Assembly (NCBI GenBank): GCA_910584875.1
Contig: CAJUDA010000003.1
Span: forward strand, 1-64,000
From: an uncultured Eubacterium sp.
Lineage (GTDB): Bacteria; Bacillota; Clostridia; Lachnospirales; Lachnospiraceae
DNA: 64,000 bases
Reading direction: 5' to 3'
In this document: positions 26,701 to 35,956 of the stretch, one piece after another
Layout: each line of letters opens with the position of its first letter
Position numbering within the stretch: position 1 is the stretch's first letter
Program-made: the position numbers and the translations under genes
Notes under the pieces: generated by a model
The model's database searches: none
The model's input: only the letters and a program-made list of their open reading frames with translations
Told to the model about the DNA's origin: nothing

Positions 26701-27813
26701 GCTGACCGCACAAAAGCAACTTTAACGATTACAGATAAATCGACAGGCAAAGCACTTGTGTCAGATAAGGAAATCACTGTAAATGGTACAGGTGAACTTT
26801 CAGGAATTTATTTGATGCTTGGCAGAGGAACCTCCTCCTGTATCAAACTGGATAATACTCTTGTTAAAAAGCCGGGCATTGCCGACTATGCACAGCTGAA
26901 TACGGTTCTTGCCAGAGCAAAAAAATATGTCAGACAGCATACAGCTTCTCCTGTTTATTCAGAGGCCAGTATGGCGGCGCTGAATCAAGCGATCCAGGCA
27001 GCAGAAGCTCTGAGTCCTTCGCTGACGGACGATCAGCAGGAGCAGGTAGATGCCTGTGCAGAGGCACTAAAGACAGCGATAGCGGGACTTACCTGTAAAG
27101 AACATTCCTATAATAAAGGTACGATTCTTGAACAGGCAACCTGTGCGAAAGAAGGAAAAAAAGAATTTATTTGTTATTATTGTGGTGACAGGAAAGAGGT
27201 AGTGCTTGCTAAAAAGAATCACGTAGCAGGTTCGTGGGAAACTACCAAAAAAGCAACTACGACATCAGAAGGGGAACGTGTGAAGAAATGTACGCAATGC
27301 GGTATTGTACTCCAGACAGAAAAGATTGCGAAACTGCAGAATACCGGTGGTTCGGGTAATTCAGATGATAAGACGGATTTGGTAAAGGCAGGTGCAGTTT
27401 ACAAAGTGGGCAGTTTAAAATACAAAGTGACAGATGTGAAAAAGAAAACAGTCACTGTAACCGGTCCAAAGAAGAAATCGGCAAAAATCGTCACCATTGG
27501 CAAGACAGTGAAGATCAAGGGGATTTCCTTTAAGATCACCCAGATCGGAAACAATGCCTTTTCAAAGTGTAAGAAGTTAAAGAAGGTGACCATTGGTGCT
27601 AATGTAACTAAGATCGGCAAGAAGGCATTCTACAAAGACACAAAACTGAAAAGTATTGTTGTGAAGACGAAGAAACTGAAAAGTGTAGGGAGCCAGGCAT
27701 TTAAGGGCATATATAAGAAAGCAAAAATCAAAGTGCCGTCTTCCAGGCTTAAAAAGTACAAAAAGTTATTTAAGAAAAAAGGGCAGGCACGTACTGTTAA
27801 GATCAAAAAGTAA
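23794..27813 (+). CDS. Large secreted GH43 glycosidase (arabinanase-like), multidomain
   Basis: 1339 residues. Signal peptide to about residue 34. The GH43 five-bladed domain (about 45-400) has catalytic Asp56 (VHDPSII), Asp125 (WAPDVI) and Glu291 (SGEASYI). After it come a GH43-C beta domain (~440-545), an Ig-like aBig domain (~550-630), two LamG-like lectin domains (~640-1045), a FIVAR helical repeat (~1060-1130), two zinc-ribbon-like CxxC stretches, and a lysine-rich LRR_5 tail of about 130 aa, probably for wall attachment. It likely cleaves arabinan or related pectin side chains outside the cell. Start chosen behind AAAGGAGG. Confidence 0.9.
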   Translation: MKTLGKRALAIVMTAVLILAGMSWPGTADTVKAAGTIQDPAEHYKKVSRNRVSVHDPSIIKDPKTGRYYIFGSHLAWAYSDDLETWKTFTNNISTDYRTLFKKEFEWAAAGDPVYDPGGNMWAPDVIWNKKMNKWCMYMSINGCSWNSVICLLTADRLDGNWTYVGPVIYSGFTADGTHDYKKTNYQDVTGDTSLPDRFIRSAYTTSDNGTACEATTWNRGYGAHAIDAGVFYDESGKLWFCYGSWSGGIYIFELDESTGFRNKSVTYPYENGVTDPYMGRKLGGSGASGEASYIEYINGYYYLFISYGGLVANGGYNMRVFRSKNPDGPYTDVSGNNATEGGDEYGSSGRVGTRLMGYYKWSYWDYAHVAQGHNSALLDDDGKAYVFYHTRTNDGTEGHTVRVHQLFTTKDGYLTAAPFEYSKTDQVKNTYSKEEIAGKYEILFQNNTNHKTLEYNEPKQIELKNDGTVAGDVTGTWTEENGSANVEFVLGGITYQGTFVEQTMEETNVKTLCFTVVGANGQVDTCLWGYKYPSAKAAVSMASENLSLPKRVSDDIELPKTGLYGTTIQWSSDSPFLLDDGTVIQPKADAAAKLTATISLGGESYEKEIEVTIAADIEGPSKVASYYTDKALDLSAGTTVSVENPLKGADISNGVSFKLKVKRTGVFGFLENGNIFSFIKGAEKFYFNGGAYLGYNGNGGYVDANMYNGNYATPWRAGTDFIGENKEVQAEIKLTASGFSVLIDGNEAYTNKTVDNRNKTGMDDNIGSGKVPGGYSLTDYSKVLDMLSTADSLNFGTGSFWAGTFKGTLRDFEIWVEPVEQKPASGNTYYSEDYEGNTDVTKLWTGAITATKVAGDTNYVNIVPSGSGNRGTEMSFGLSVQPEGEYTFETDAMLTVSKGGNGSTVPATQFVLTGKDLVHAANDKATAGYILKLSAEGTNNQSFTINDTSDSVAIPDSGWVHIVVDMNSADRTKATLTITDKSTGKALVSDKEITVNGTGELSGIYLMLGRGTSSCIKLDNTLVKKPGIADYAQLNTVLARAKKYVRQHTASPVYSEASMAALNQAIQAAEALSPSLTDDQQEQVDACAEALKTAIAGLTCKEHSYNKGTILEQATCAKEGKKEFICYYCGDRKEVVLAKKNHVAGSWETTKKATTTSEGERVKKCTQCGIVLQTEKIAKLQNTGGSGNSDDKTDLVKAGAVYKVGSLKYKVTDVKKKTVTVTGPKKKSAKIVTIGKTVKIKGISFKITQIGNNAFSKCKKLKKVTIGANVTKIGKKAFYKDTKLKSIVVKTKKLKSVGSQAFKGIYKKAKIKVPSSRLKKYKKLFKKKGQARTVKIKK

Positions 27814-27838
27814 ATAGCAATAAAATAAGAAAAATATC

Positions 27839-27876
27839 AAAGCCGGGAGACTGGGTTACCAGTTTTCCGGCTTTTG
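27839..27876 (+). terminator. Terminator of the GH43 gene
   Basis: AAAGCCGGGAGACTGG pairs with CCAGTTTTCCGGCTTT (G-T pairs), followed by a short T-run. It lies 26 bp after the stop codon. Confidence 0.75.
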
Positions 27877-27956
27877 GTATATGGATGATAATGGAATTGG
27901 TTGTGTCAGGGAACCCTGGTGTGTTTGTATGGTATAAAAATCCGTCTGAACAATGC

Positions 27957-27985
27957 TTGACTTTATTGCCTGCATAATTTACAAT
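27957..27985 (+). promoter_or_regulatory. Promoter of the Rpn-family gene
   Basis: TTGACT, exactly 17-bp spacer, TACAAT; about 90 bp before the TTG start. The rest of the 27877-28074 gap holds nothing else clear, apart from a weak match to the dispersed repeat at 28039-28061. Confidence 0.6.
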
Positions 27986-28074
27986 GAGAAGTGTAATAAA
28001 ATGTACAAAAGTGAGTAAAATGACCGGTTATGATACTTCCATTTGGCATCATTGAGCTACAGGGAGGGATAAAA

Positions 28075-29142
28075 TTGAATAAAGATATTACGACAAAGAT
28101 GCTTCTGGAATATCCGGATGTATTTGCGGATATAGAAAATGTCTGTCTGTTTGGTGGCAAACCTGTGATAAAACCAGATGATCTGGAGCTTTGCCCACAG
28201 GAAATAGTTTATAAAGAGACGGACGGGCAGATTCATGAACACCGGGGAGATATCAGGATGCGTCTGAAAGAAAAGGGAATGGAGCTTGCTATCCTGCACA
28301 TTGAAAATCAGAGTGGGGTTTCTAATGTTATGCCATTGCGTGATATGGGATATATCTATAGTGATTATCAGAACCAGCTGCGTGCCTTAAAGGAGAAAAA
28401 CCGGAAAGCAGGACGACATTATGTAATGCAGGAAATCGGGGATGATCAGAAACTCTGTCCGGTAATCATGCTGGTATTGTATTATGGAACAGAGAAATGG
28501 ACGGGACCGACACGTCTGATGGATATGCTGGATATACCGGAAGGTGACAGGGAACTTTGGGAAATGGTGATAGAGGATCACAAAATCCACCTGATTGATC
28601 TAAGCAGACAGAATGATGCGGAGGTGGATCAGTATACGTCAGATCTCTGGTATATTGTAAAATGTCTGAAATGTGAAAATGACAAGGAGAAATATAAAAA
28701 TTTTCTTATTGAAGGTGTTCATCGAAAAATGCAGCACCCGGAGGCTGTAATCGATATGCTGACATCATTAACAGGAAAAGTAAATGCAAAAAAAATGGCA
28801 GATCAGCTTATCTGTGATCAGAAAAAAGAGGGAGGCGATTGTACTATGTATACGTTTTTGGATTACTTTGAGGAAGTTGGCATGGAAAAGGGAATAAAAA
28901 AGGGAATGGAAAAAGGGATAGAGAAGGGAAGAGAGGAGGAAAGGGAGGAGATATATTATCGTATGTTCCGAAACAACAGGACTCCAGAGGCGATCAGTGA
29001 TTTTACTGGGGAGTCGGTAGAATATTTGTGTGACCTGCAGAAAAAATATTTGGCGACTGTCCGGGAAGGCAGCTGCTACAATGGTGAAAGAGGCAATGAT
29101 GAAAAACATACTGTCGGAGTGGAAAATAAGACAGACTTATGA
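28075..29142 (+). CDS. Rpn-family PD-(D/E)XK nuclease-like protein
   Basis: About 355 residues. The N-terminal region reads KDITTKMLLEYPDVFADI, then a restriction-fold segment with RGDIRMRL...ILHIENQS, which carries the D and ExQ/ExN of the PD-(D/E)XK fold. The C-terminal region has the repetitive GMEKGIKKGMEKGIEKG coiled stretch typical of Rpn/YhgA transposase-like proteins. Such proteins are called recombination-promoting nucleases; their biological role is unclear. TTG start at 28075 behind AGGGAGGG is preferred to the upstream ATG at 28030, which lacks a ribosome site. Confidence 0.8.
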   Translation: MNKDITTKMLLEYPDVFADIENVCLFGGKPVIKPDDLELCPQEIVYKETDGQIHEHRGDIRMRLKEKGMELAILHIENQSGVSNVMPLRDMGYIYSDYQNQLRALKEKNRKAGRHYVMQEIGDDQKLCPVIMLVLYYGTEKWTGPTRLMDMLDIPEGDRELWEMVIEDHKIHLIDLSRQNDAEVDQYTSDLWYIVKCLKCENDKEKYKNFLIEGVHRKMQHPEAVIDMLTSLTGKVNAKKMADQLICDQKKEGGDCTMYTFLDYFEEVGMEKGIKKGMEKGIEKGREEEREEIYYRMFRNNRTPEAISDFTGESVEYLCDLQKKYLATVREGSCYNGERGNDEKHTVGVENKTDL

Positions 29143-29193
29143 TATACTTTATGAAGATAAAGCGTGCAGGTGATGATAACAAGGAGGAAACGG

Positions 29194-31386
29194 ATGAAAC
29201 AGATAAGGGGAAAAAAGCGGGCAGGGGCGCTGGCTGCATATATATTGCTGGCGGTTGTTATTGCATTGTCATGCAGTCTTTCATCCTGCCGGGATGCGCA
29301 GGCATTTGAACATGGTACAACGGATAAGAAAGTTACGGAGGACATGGTGAATAATAAGCCGCCGGCGGACTATCAGATCGACCAGTCGGTCCGGGGTGAT
29401 GCGAAAGATGGGGAATACAACAAATATTTTCTAAAAGACGGATTGCAGACGGTTTCGATTGATATTGAGGAAAACAATCTGAATTATCTGTTGCAGAATG
29501 CTGACAAAAAACCGACAGTAATGACAAAAAGTGTGACGATTGGAGATAAGACACTCGGATATACTGGATTGAAGACTAAGGGAAGTTATACGCTTGAACA
29601 TGCCTTTAAAGATAATCCGGGCAGTGACCGTTTCTCCTTTACCGTTAATTTTGGGAAATTTATTAAAAAGAAGAATGGTTACAGCAACAGACAAAATTTT
29701 TACGGATGCAATAAGATCAGTTTTAATAATCTTTTTTTCGATAAATCAATGATGAAAGAGTACATCGCTATGGAACTGATGTCTGAGATGGGGGTTCCGA
29801 CACCACAGCATGGTCTGGCGCGGCTCTACATAAACGGGGCATACTACGGTGTTTATTTTATGGTGGAAGCACTGGACAGCAGTATCCTGGAACAGTATCT
29901 GGGAGTTAAGGATAAAAAAATCAGTTCTTACCTTACAAAACCGGAAAATACGACATTGGAATATGATGATGCCATGGATCGTTTTCAGAAAGAAGACGGG
30001 ACATATGATCTGAGTTCTGTTTTAAAAAAGGATGCGGAAGGCAATTATAAAGCGCTGGACGAATTGGAGGATCAGGCACCGCTGTGGGAGGAGGATCCGG
30101 ATACCCTTCAGGATGTGGCAGAGATGCTTCCGACGGTCCTGGCATGGCAGAAGAAGCTGACACAACTCAGTAAAGGAAAGGATTTTGAGGGGAAAGATAT
30201 TGATGTCAACAGTGAGAAATATGTGGACCTGTTGGAACAGATCATGGATGTGGATGAGGCGCTCCGTTATTTTGCCACGCACAGCTGGCTGGTGCAGATC
30301 GATGATATGTTTGTTGAACAGCATAATCTGGGAGTGTATGTTGGAGAAGACGGACGGAGTATGATGATGCCATGGGATTATGATCTCAGTTTTGGGTGTT
30401 ATTATCCGAGTGCAGCAGAGACGACGGCAAATATGCATGTTGATCTGATGTATAAAAAGAATGAAGTTGCCTTTCATGTGGCGAGAAAAGGAGAAGTTAC
30501 GCTGGATTACAGGCGTTTCCCGTTTTTTCAGGTTATCTATCAGAATAAGTCTCTCATGGAACGGTATCATCAGTATATGAAGGACTGCTCTAAAATTGCA
30601 GCGCTGGGGGGGACTACATCGTCAGGCAGGACATATACCCCGGGCAGATTTAGCGCCTGTATTGAGAAAATGGAAGGTCCGCTTGTTAAGGCAGCCAGTG
30701 AGATATTGGCTGACAATGTGTATTATCTTCATGGGGCAAACCAGCCGGGGGATATGCAGTATGCACTGCCGAACCTGAAAAAGATCATTGCCCTGCGTGC
30801 TCTTGGAGTGTTAATGCAGGTAGATGGTATGGATGTCGTGGTATCTGGTGGAGGATGTAATCTGGAATCGCTGGGAAATGCCATATATGGTATGAGTTCC
30901 TCAATGGGACGCCTTGGTACGATCGATGAAGACACGGGAATTTATTCAATCGCACAGTATAGTGGATCCCAGCCGCCGTCCCTGAATATAAGGGAACTGG
31001 AGGAAGGGGAATCTGTATACCAGAAGATGGCGAAGGCACTTGGTGGACAGGGGGCAGACAGGAAGATGTATGCCATGTCAAATTCCGGGACGGTGAAGGG
31101 GAATTATACTTTATACATACCTGTGGAAAAAGAAAAGGCGGAGAGTATGCCCTCTGTTTATTCCTATACCGACAAGGGCGGACTGGAAAAACTGGATGTG
31201 GTAAAGGAGGGAGAATCCTATAAGGTGACGACAGGATCTCTTGATTATATTGCTGTTATCCATGGAGAGGCGGGAAATGTACCAGAAAAGGAGTCACTGC
31301 CAGTCTGGATCCTGCCAGCAGGAGGAGGTGTCTTACTGGCCGCAGCGGTCGTGGTGATCGTGATGGTGAGGCGGAGAAATAGATAG
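29194..31386 (+). CDS. CotH-family protein, lipoprotein-like with C-terminal membrane anchor
   Basis: 730 residues. The N-terminal hydrophobic segment ends in CSLSSC, a possible lipobox. A CotH kinase domain (about 60-530) shows YIAMELMSEMGVPTP, RLYINGAYYGVYFMVEALD and MMMPWDYDLSFGCYY, the DxDxS/D-type metal site of CotH kinases. A C-terminal helix (ILPAGGGVLLAAAVVVIVMV) followed by RRRNR would anchor it. CotH proteins phosphorylate coat or surface proteins in spore formers; this one appears cell-surface-attached, which is unlike the spore-coat version. ATG chosen behind AAGGAGG. Confidence 0.85.
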   Translation: MKQIRGKKRAGALAAYILLAVVIALSCSLSSCRDAQAFEHGTTDKKVTEDMVNNKPPADYQIDQSVRGDAKDGEYNKYFLKDGLQTVSIDIEENNLNYLLQNADKKPTVMTKSVTIGDKTLGYTGLKTKGSYTLEHAFKDNPGSDRFSFTVNFGKFIKKKNGYSNRQNFYGCNKISFNNLFFDKSMMKEYIAMELMSEMGVPTPQHGLARLYINGAYYGVYFMVEALDSSILEQYLGVKDKKISSYLTKPENTTLEYDDAMDRFQKEDGTYDLSSVLKKDAEGNYKALDELEDQAPLWEEDPDTLQDVAEMLPTVLAWQKKLTQLSKGKDFEGKDIDVNSEKYVDLLEQIMDVDEALRYFATHSWLVQIDDMFVEQHNLGVYVGEDGRSMMMPWDYDLSFGCYYPSAAETTANMHVDLMYKKNEVAFHVARKGEVTLDYRRFPFFQVIYQNKSLMERYHQYMKDCSKIAALGGTTSSGRTYTPGRFSACIEKMEGPLVKAASEILADNVYYLHGANQPGDMQYALPNLKKIIALRALGVLMQVDGMDVVVSGGGCNLESLGNAIYGMSSSMGRLGTIDEDTGIYSIAQYSGSQPPSLNIRELEEGESVYQKMAKALGGQGADRKMYAMSNSGTVKGNYTLYIPVEKEKAESMPSVYSYTDKGGLEKLDVVKEGESYKVTTGSLDYIAVIHGEAGNVPEKESLPVWILPAGGGVLLAAAVVVIVMVRRRNR

Positions 31387-31412
31387 CAGAATAGTAAAAG
31401 AAGGATTGTAAA

Positions 31413-31450
31413 GAGGGTGTTTCATATTACTACGACTATGAAACACCCTC
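31413..31450. terminator. Bidirectional terminator between CotH and pyrG
   Basis: GAGGGTGTTTCATA (31413-31426) is perfectly complementary to TATGAAACACCCTC (31437-31450), with T-rich flank on the right. It separates two converging genes, CotH and pyrG. Confidence 0.85.
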
Positions 31451-31455
31451 TGATT

Positions 31456-33060
31456 TTATTTTCTATATTCCAAAGCCGCTTCGACAAATCCTTTAAACAA
31501 TGGATGTGGATGATTCGGTCTGGATTTAAATTCGGGATGTGCCTGAGTGGCGACAAACCATGGATGTGACGGGATTTCCAGCATCTCGACGATCCTGCCG
31601 TCAGGTGACAGGCCACAAAGTTTCATGCCGTATTTTTCGAGATCGTCACGATAATAGTTATTTACCTCATAGCGGTGGCGATGCCTTTCGTGGATGGTTT
31701 CAACACCATAAAGGGAATATGCCCGGCTGTCTTTGTCCAGTACGCAGGGATAGGAGCCAAGGCGGAGCGTGCCGCCGATATCCTCGACGCCGTCCTGATC
31801 CGGCATCAGATGAATGACCGGATGGGTGGTAGAAGGATCCAGTTCTGCGCTGTGGGCGTCATTCCAGCCGATGATATCACGGGCAAATTCAACGATGGCG
31901 AGCTGCATGCCAAGACACAGACCCAGGAACGGGATATTATTTTCCCGGGCATATCGGATGGCGAAGATTTTGCCGTCGATACCCCTGTCGCCAAATCCGC
32001 CGGGGACGAGAATCCCGCTGACGTCTTCAAATATCGTGGCGGCATTTTCCTGTGTTACCTCTTCCGAATTGACCCATTTAATATTGACCTGAGCGCCCAG
32101 ATTGTAACCACCATGCTTTAGTGATTCTACTACACTGATATAGGCGTCGTGCAGGGCGGTATATTTACCGACAAGGGCAACTGTCACTTCTTTGGTTGGA
32201 TGTTTGATGGAATCCACCATATCCTCCCAGCCTTTGATGTCCGGCTCCGGGCATTCAAGATTCAGGCACTTGCAGACTGTCTGGGCAAGATGCTCCTTTT
32301 CCATGGCGAGAGGAACTTCATACAGGGTTTCTACATTCAGATTCTGGATAACCTGGCTGTTTGGAACGTTGCAGAACAGAGATATTTTATCCCGGATTGC
32401 CTTGTCCAGCGGAATCTCTGTACGGCACACGACAATATTAGGCTGGATACCCATCCCCTGAAGTTCCTTAACACTTGCCTGTGTCGGTTTGGATTTCAGT
32501 TCCTGGGATGCTTTGAGATAAGGTACCAGAGTGACATGAATGAGAATGGCATTTTCATGTCCCACATCCAGCTGGAACTGGCGGATCGCCTCCAGAAACG
32601 GCTGGCTTTCGATGTCGCCCACCGTACCGCCTACTTCGATAATGGCGATCTGGGTTTCCCTGCACCCGTCATTGCGGTAGAAACGGCTTTTTAATTCATT
32701 GGTAATATGAGGGATGACCTGCACTGTTCCTCCGCCATAATCGCCCCGGCGTTCTTTTGAGAGTACGGACCAGTACACCTTACCAGTGGTGACATTACTC
32801 TGTTTATTCAGACTTTCATCGATAAAACGCTCATAATGCCCCAGATCCAGATCAGTCTCTGCACCATCATCCGTGACGAATACCTCGCCGTGCTGGATGG
32901 GATTCATCGTGCCCGGATCGATATTGATATAGGGGTCAAATTTCTGCATGGTAACTTTGTAGCCACGCATTTTCAGTAGTCTTCCCAGAGAGGCAGCAGT
33001 GATTCCCTTTCCCAGTCCGGAAACAACACCGCCAGTTACAAAAACGTACTTTACAGCCAT
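31456..33060 (-). CDS. pyrG: CTP synthase
   Basis: 534 residues, normal length. N-terminal synthetase domain with [17 protein letters not shown] (P-loop), [13 protein letters not shown] and [12 protein letters not shown]-terminal class I glutamine amidotransferase with GGFGDRG and nucleophile Cys in LGLCLGMQ, then HPEF. Converts UTP to CTP using glutamine and ATP. The ATG at 33060 follows GGAGGAAATT; an ATG four codons upstream overlaps this ribosome site. Single gene. Confidence 0.97.
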   Translation of the reverse strand: MAVKYVFVTGGVVSGLGKGITAASLGRLLKMRGYKVTMQKFDPYINIDPGTMNPIQHGEVFVTDDGAETDLDLGHYERFIDESLNKQSNVTTGKVYWSVLSKERRGDYGGGTVQVIPHITNELKSRFYRNDGCRETQIAIIEVGGTVGDIESQPFLEAIRQFQLDVGHENAILIHVTLVPYLKASQELKSKPTQASVKELQGMGIQPNIVVCRTEIPLDKAIRDKISLFCNVPNSQVIQNLNVETLYEVPLAMEKEHLAQTVCKCLNLECPEPDIKGWEDMVDSIKHPTKEVTVALVGKYTALHDAYISVVESLKHGGYNLGAQVNIKWVNSEEVTQENAATIFEDVSGILVPGGFGDRGIDGKIFAIRYARENNIPFLGLCLGMQLAIVEFARDIIGWNDAHSAELDPSTTHPVIHLMPDQDGVEDIGGTLRLGSYPCVLDKDSRAYSLYGVETIHERHRHRYEVNNYYRDDLEKYGMKLCGLSPDGRIVEMLEIPSHPWFVATQAHPEFKSRPNHPHPLFKGFVEAALEYRK

Positions 33061-33162
33061 AATTTCCTCCATTCTGCACTTTTACAAACAATATGCATCT
33101 AGTATAACCTTTTTGATAGCTTGTTTCAAGAGTAAATTCACGAATCTTTCACATACTAACCA

Positions 33163-33191
33163 TTGATTTATATGGCAAAATCTTTTATACT
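33163..33191 (+). promoter_or_regulatory. Promoter of ftsH
   Basis: TTGATT, 17-bp spacer, TATACT; 47 bp before the ftsH start. Confidence 0.65.
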
Positions 33192-33237
33192 AAATACCAT
33201 ATGGGGAAAATGTGAACAAAGGAAAGGAATCAAAACG

Positions 33238-35142
33238 ATGGATTTGAATGACAATAAACGTCCTAATAGCAATGATCCAAACCGGAATAAAAAATTTCGT
33301 ACTAATATTATCATATGCATTACGGCAGCGTTATTTGCGATGGGGCTGTTTCTTTTTTTGAATTCGGTGCTTCGCAGCAATACACAGAAAGAGATTTCGT
33401 ACAGCAAATTTATCGAGATGCTGAAAAAGGATGAGGTAAAGAAAGTCACTTTTAAATCAAACCTGATTTATATTGAACCAAAGACGGATGAAAAAGCTTC
33501 TATGTTTGCTGTAACCTATTATACCGGTTATCTTAATGATACCAGTCTGGTGCAGGATATGCTGAACAAGTACGGGGTGGAATTTACGGCGGAGATAGAT
33601 AACAGAGGTTCCGGCATTCTGGATTTTCTTTTGACGTATGTGCTGCCGATCGGGGGTCTCTGGCTGCTGATCTGGTTCTTTATGCGTTCCATGACAAAAG
33701 GCGGAGGCATGATGGGAGGCGTCGGCAAGTCCAATGCGAAGATGTATGTGGAGAAGAAGACTGGTGTAACATTTGCGGATGTGGCAGGTGAGGAAGAGGC
33801 GAAGGAGTCGCTGACAGAACTGGTAGATTTTCTGCGTAATCCCGATAAATATAAAAAAATCGGAGCAAAGCTGCCGAAGGGAGCTTTGCTTGTGGGACCG
33901 CCGGGAACAGGTAAAACACTGCTGGCAAAAGCGCTGGCCGGTGAGGCGGGGGTGCCGTTCTTTTCATTATCCGGTTCTGATTTTGTGGAGATGTTTGTAG
34001 GAGTCGGGGCGTCCCGTGTCCGGGATCTGTTCAAGCAGGCGACGTCGATGGCGCCATGTATTATTTTTATCGATGAGATCGATGCGATCGGCAAGAGCCG
34101 GGACGGTTCTTATGGCGGAGGTAACGACGAGAGGGAACAGACGCTGAACCAGCTTCTGTCAGAGATGGATGGGTTTGACTCATACAAAGGGATCATTATT
34201 CTCGGTGCGACAAACCGCCCAGAGGTATTGGACAAGGCGCTGCTGAGACCAGGGCGTTTTGACCGCCGTATTATAGTGGAAAAGCCGGATCTGAAAGGCC
34301 GTATTGATGTGCTGCGGGTGCACTCCCATGATGTCCTGATGGATGATACCGTTGATCTGGAAGAGATCGCCCTTGCCACGTCTGGTGCTGTGGGTGCCGA
34401 TCTTGCCAATATGGTAAATGAGGCGGCGATCATGGCGGTAAAAGATGGCAGGAATGTTGTGAGTCAGAAAGATCTCTTTGAGGCAGTGGAGGTCGTGCTT
34501 GCCGGCAAAGAAAAGAAGGACCGCATACTGGGGAAAGAAGAAAAGGAGATCGTAGCATATCATGAGACGGGACATGCCCTTGTTACGACCGTGCTGAAAA
34601 ACACTGAGCCGGTACAGAAAATCACGATCATCCCGCGTACGAAAGGGGCACTGGGATATGTAATGCAGGTGCCGGAAGAAGAAAAATATCTGATGAAAAA
34701 AGGGGAACTGTTATCTGAGATCACCACATTTCTCGGGGGACGTGCGGCAGAAGAAGTCATGTTTGACGACATTACGACAGGCGCTTCCAATGATATTGAG
34801 AGAGCGACCGATATTGCCCGCACGATGGTCACACAGTATGGCATGAGCGAAAAGTTTGGCATGATGGGCTTAGAGACTGTGCAGAGCCGTTATCTGGATG
34901 GGAGACCAGTCATGACCTGCGGGGAAGAGACAGAGAGCCAGATTGATGAGGAAGTTATGAAAATCCTGGATGGCTGTTATGCAAAAGCGAAAGAGATTAT
35001 TGAAGCCAATGTGGAAGTTATGAAAAAGCTGGCGGCACATCTGATTGAGAAAGAGACGATCACAGGTAAAGAATTTGTGACTATTTATGAGGAAACAACC
35101 GGCATTACGCTGAAGAAAAAAGAGCATGGGGAGAAAGAATAA
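33238..35142 (+). CDS. ftsH: ATP-dependent zinc metalloprotease FtsH
   Basis: 634 residues. Two membrane helices (about 21-42 and 131-147) flank the extracellular ~85-residue domain. AAA domain with Walker A GPPGTGKT, Walker [12 protein letters not shown] and SRH; the zinc protease motif HETGHA (HExxH) and a second ligand Asp downstream. Degrades misassembled membrane and regulatory proteins. ATG at 33238 follows GGAAAGGAATC; the stop overlaps the next gene's ATG (TAATG). Confidence 0.97.
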   Translation: MDLNDNKRPNSNDPNRNKKFRTNIIICITAALFAMGLFLFLNSVLRSNTQKEISYSKFIEMLKKDEVKKVTFKSNLIYIEPKTDEKASMFAVTYYTGYLNDTSLVQDMLNKYGVEFTAEIDNRGSGILDFLLTYVLPIGGLWLLIWFFMRSMTKGGGMMGGVGKSNAKMYVEKKTGVTFADVAGEEEAKESLTELVDFLRNPDKYKKIGAKLPKGALLVGPPGTGKTLLAKALAGEAGVPFFSLSGSDFVEMFVGVGASRVRDLFKQATSMAPCIIFIDEIDAIGKSRDGSYGGGNDEREQTLNQLLSEMDGFDSYKGIIILGATNRPEVLDKALLRPGRFDRRIIVEKPDLKGRIDVLRVHSHDVLMDDTVDLEEIALATSGAVGADLANMVNEAAIMAVKDGRNVVSQKDLFEAVEVVLAGKEKKDRILGKEEKEIVAYHETGHALVTTVLKNTEPVQKITIIPRTKGALGYVMQVPEEEKYLMKKGELLSEITTFLGGRAAEEVMFDDITTGASNDIERATDIARTMVTQYGMSEKFGMMGLETVQSRYLDGRPVMTCGEETESQIDEEVMKILDGCYAKAKEIIEANVEVMKKLAAHLIEKETITGKEFVTIYEETTGITLKKKEHGEKE

Positions 35143-35954
35143 TGGCATATGAACTTCTGGTACTGGATGTTGATGGTACTCTGGTGAATAGCAGGAAAGA
35201 AATTACAGAGAAAACGAAAGAGGCACTGATCGAGTGTCAGGAAAATGGGATCCGGGTCGCGATTGCATCCGGGCGCTGTACCGAAGGAATACGGCATCAG
35301 GCGCATGACATTCGTCTGGATGAGTATGGGGGATATATTATCTCTTATAACGGAGGAAGGATCACGAACTGCCGTACAAAGGAAGTGATCTATAATATTC
35401 CGCTGCCGGATGGCATGCTCCATGAATTATATGATTATTCCATACAGGAGGAGACGGGGATTCTGACCTATCATGATGGTAAGATCATTGCCCACAGTGA
35501 TACAGATCCGTATATCACTGTTGATGCCAGGGCGTGCGATATACCAGTCTGGGTGCCGGAAGATTTTCACAGGGATGTACATTTTAATGGAAATAAGTGC
35601 ATTTTGACAGGGGACCCGGAAAAACTGGAGGTACTGGAAAAAAAGGCGGCAAAGGATTTTGAGGGAAGATTATCGGTCTATCGTTCAGAAGGGTTTTACC
35701 TGGAAATGATGCCGCTGGGTGTTGATAAGGCATATGGTGTGTCCAGGCTTCTGCAAAGGATTGGATATTCCCGGAGCCAGATGGTGTGCTGCGGGGACGG
35801 TTTTAACGATCTGCCGATGATCGAATATGCCGGAATGGGCGTGGCGATGGCAAATGCGCCAGATGAGCTGAAAGAAAAAGCGGATTATGTGGCGCCATCC
35901 TGTGATGAGGATGGGATTGTCTGCGTGATCGAACAATTTATAAAGGACTGGTAA
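35142..35954 (+). CDS. Cof-type HAD phosphatase
   Basis: 270 residues. HAD motif [12 protein letters not shown], motif II ASGR, motif III lysine in PLGVDKAYG, motif [11 protein letters not shown], and a C2B cap as in Cof/YbiV-type sugar or nucleotide phosphatases. Substrate not predictable. It overlaps the ftsH stop by one base and precedes uvrC closely, giving a small operon. Confidence 0.92.
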   Translation: MAYELLVLDVDGTLVNSRKEITEKTKEALIECQENGIRVAIASGRCTEGIRHQAHDIRLDEYGGYIISYNGGRITNCRTKEVIYNIPLPDGMLHELYDYSIQEETGILTYHDGKIIAHSDTDPYITVDARACDIPVWVPEDFHRDVHFNGNKCILTGDPEKLEVLEKKAAKDFEGRLSVYRSEGFYLEMMPLGVDKAYGVSRLLQRIGYSRSQMVCCGDGFNDLPMIEYAGMGVAMANAPDELKEKADYVAPSCDEDGIVCVIEQFIKDW

Positions 35955-35956
35955 CG

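Noticed and set aside
27100..27350. CxxC repeats in the GH43 tail as a separate zinc-finger gene
   Set aside because: Same frame as the GH43 protein, with no stop or start between the parts.
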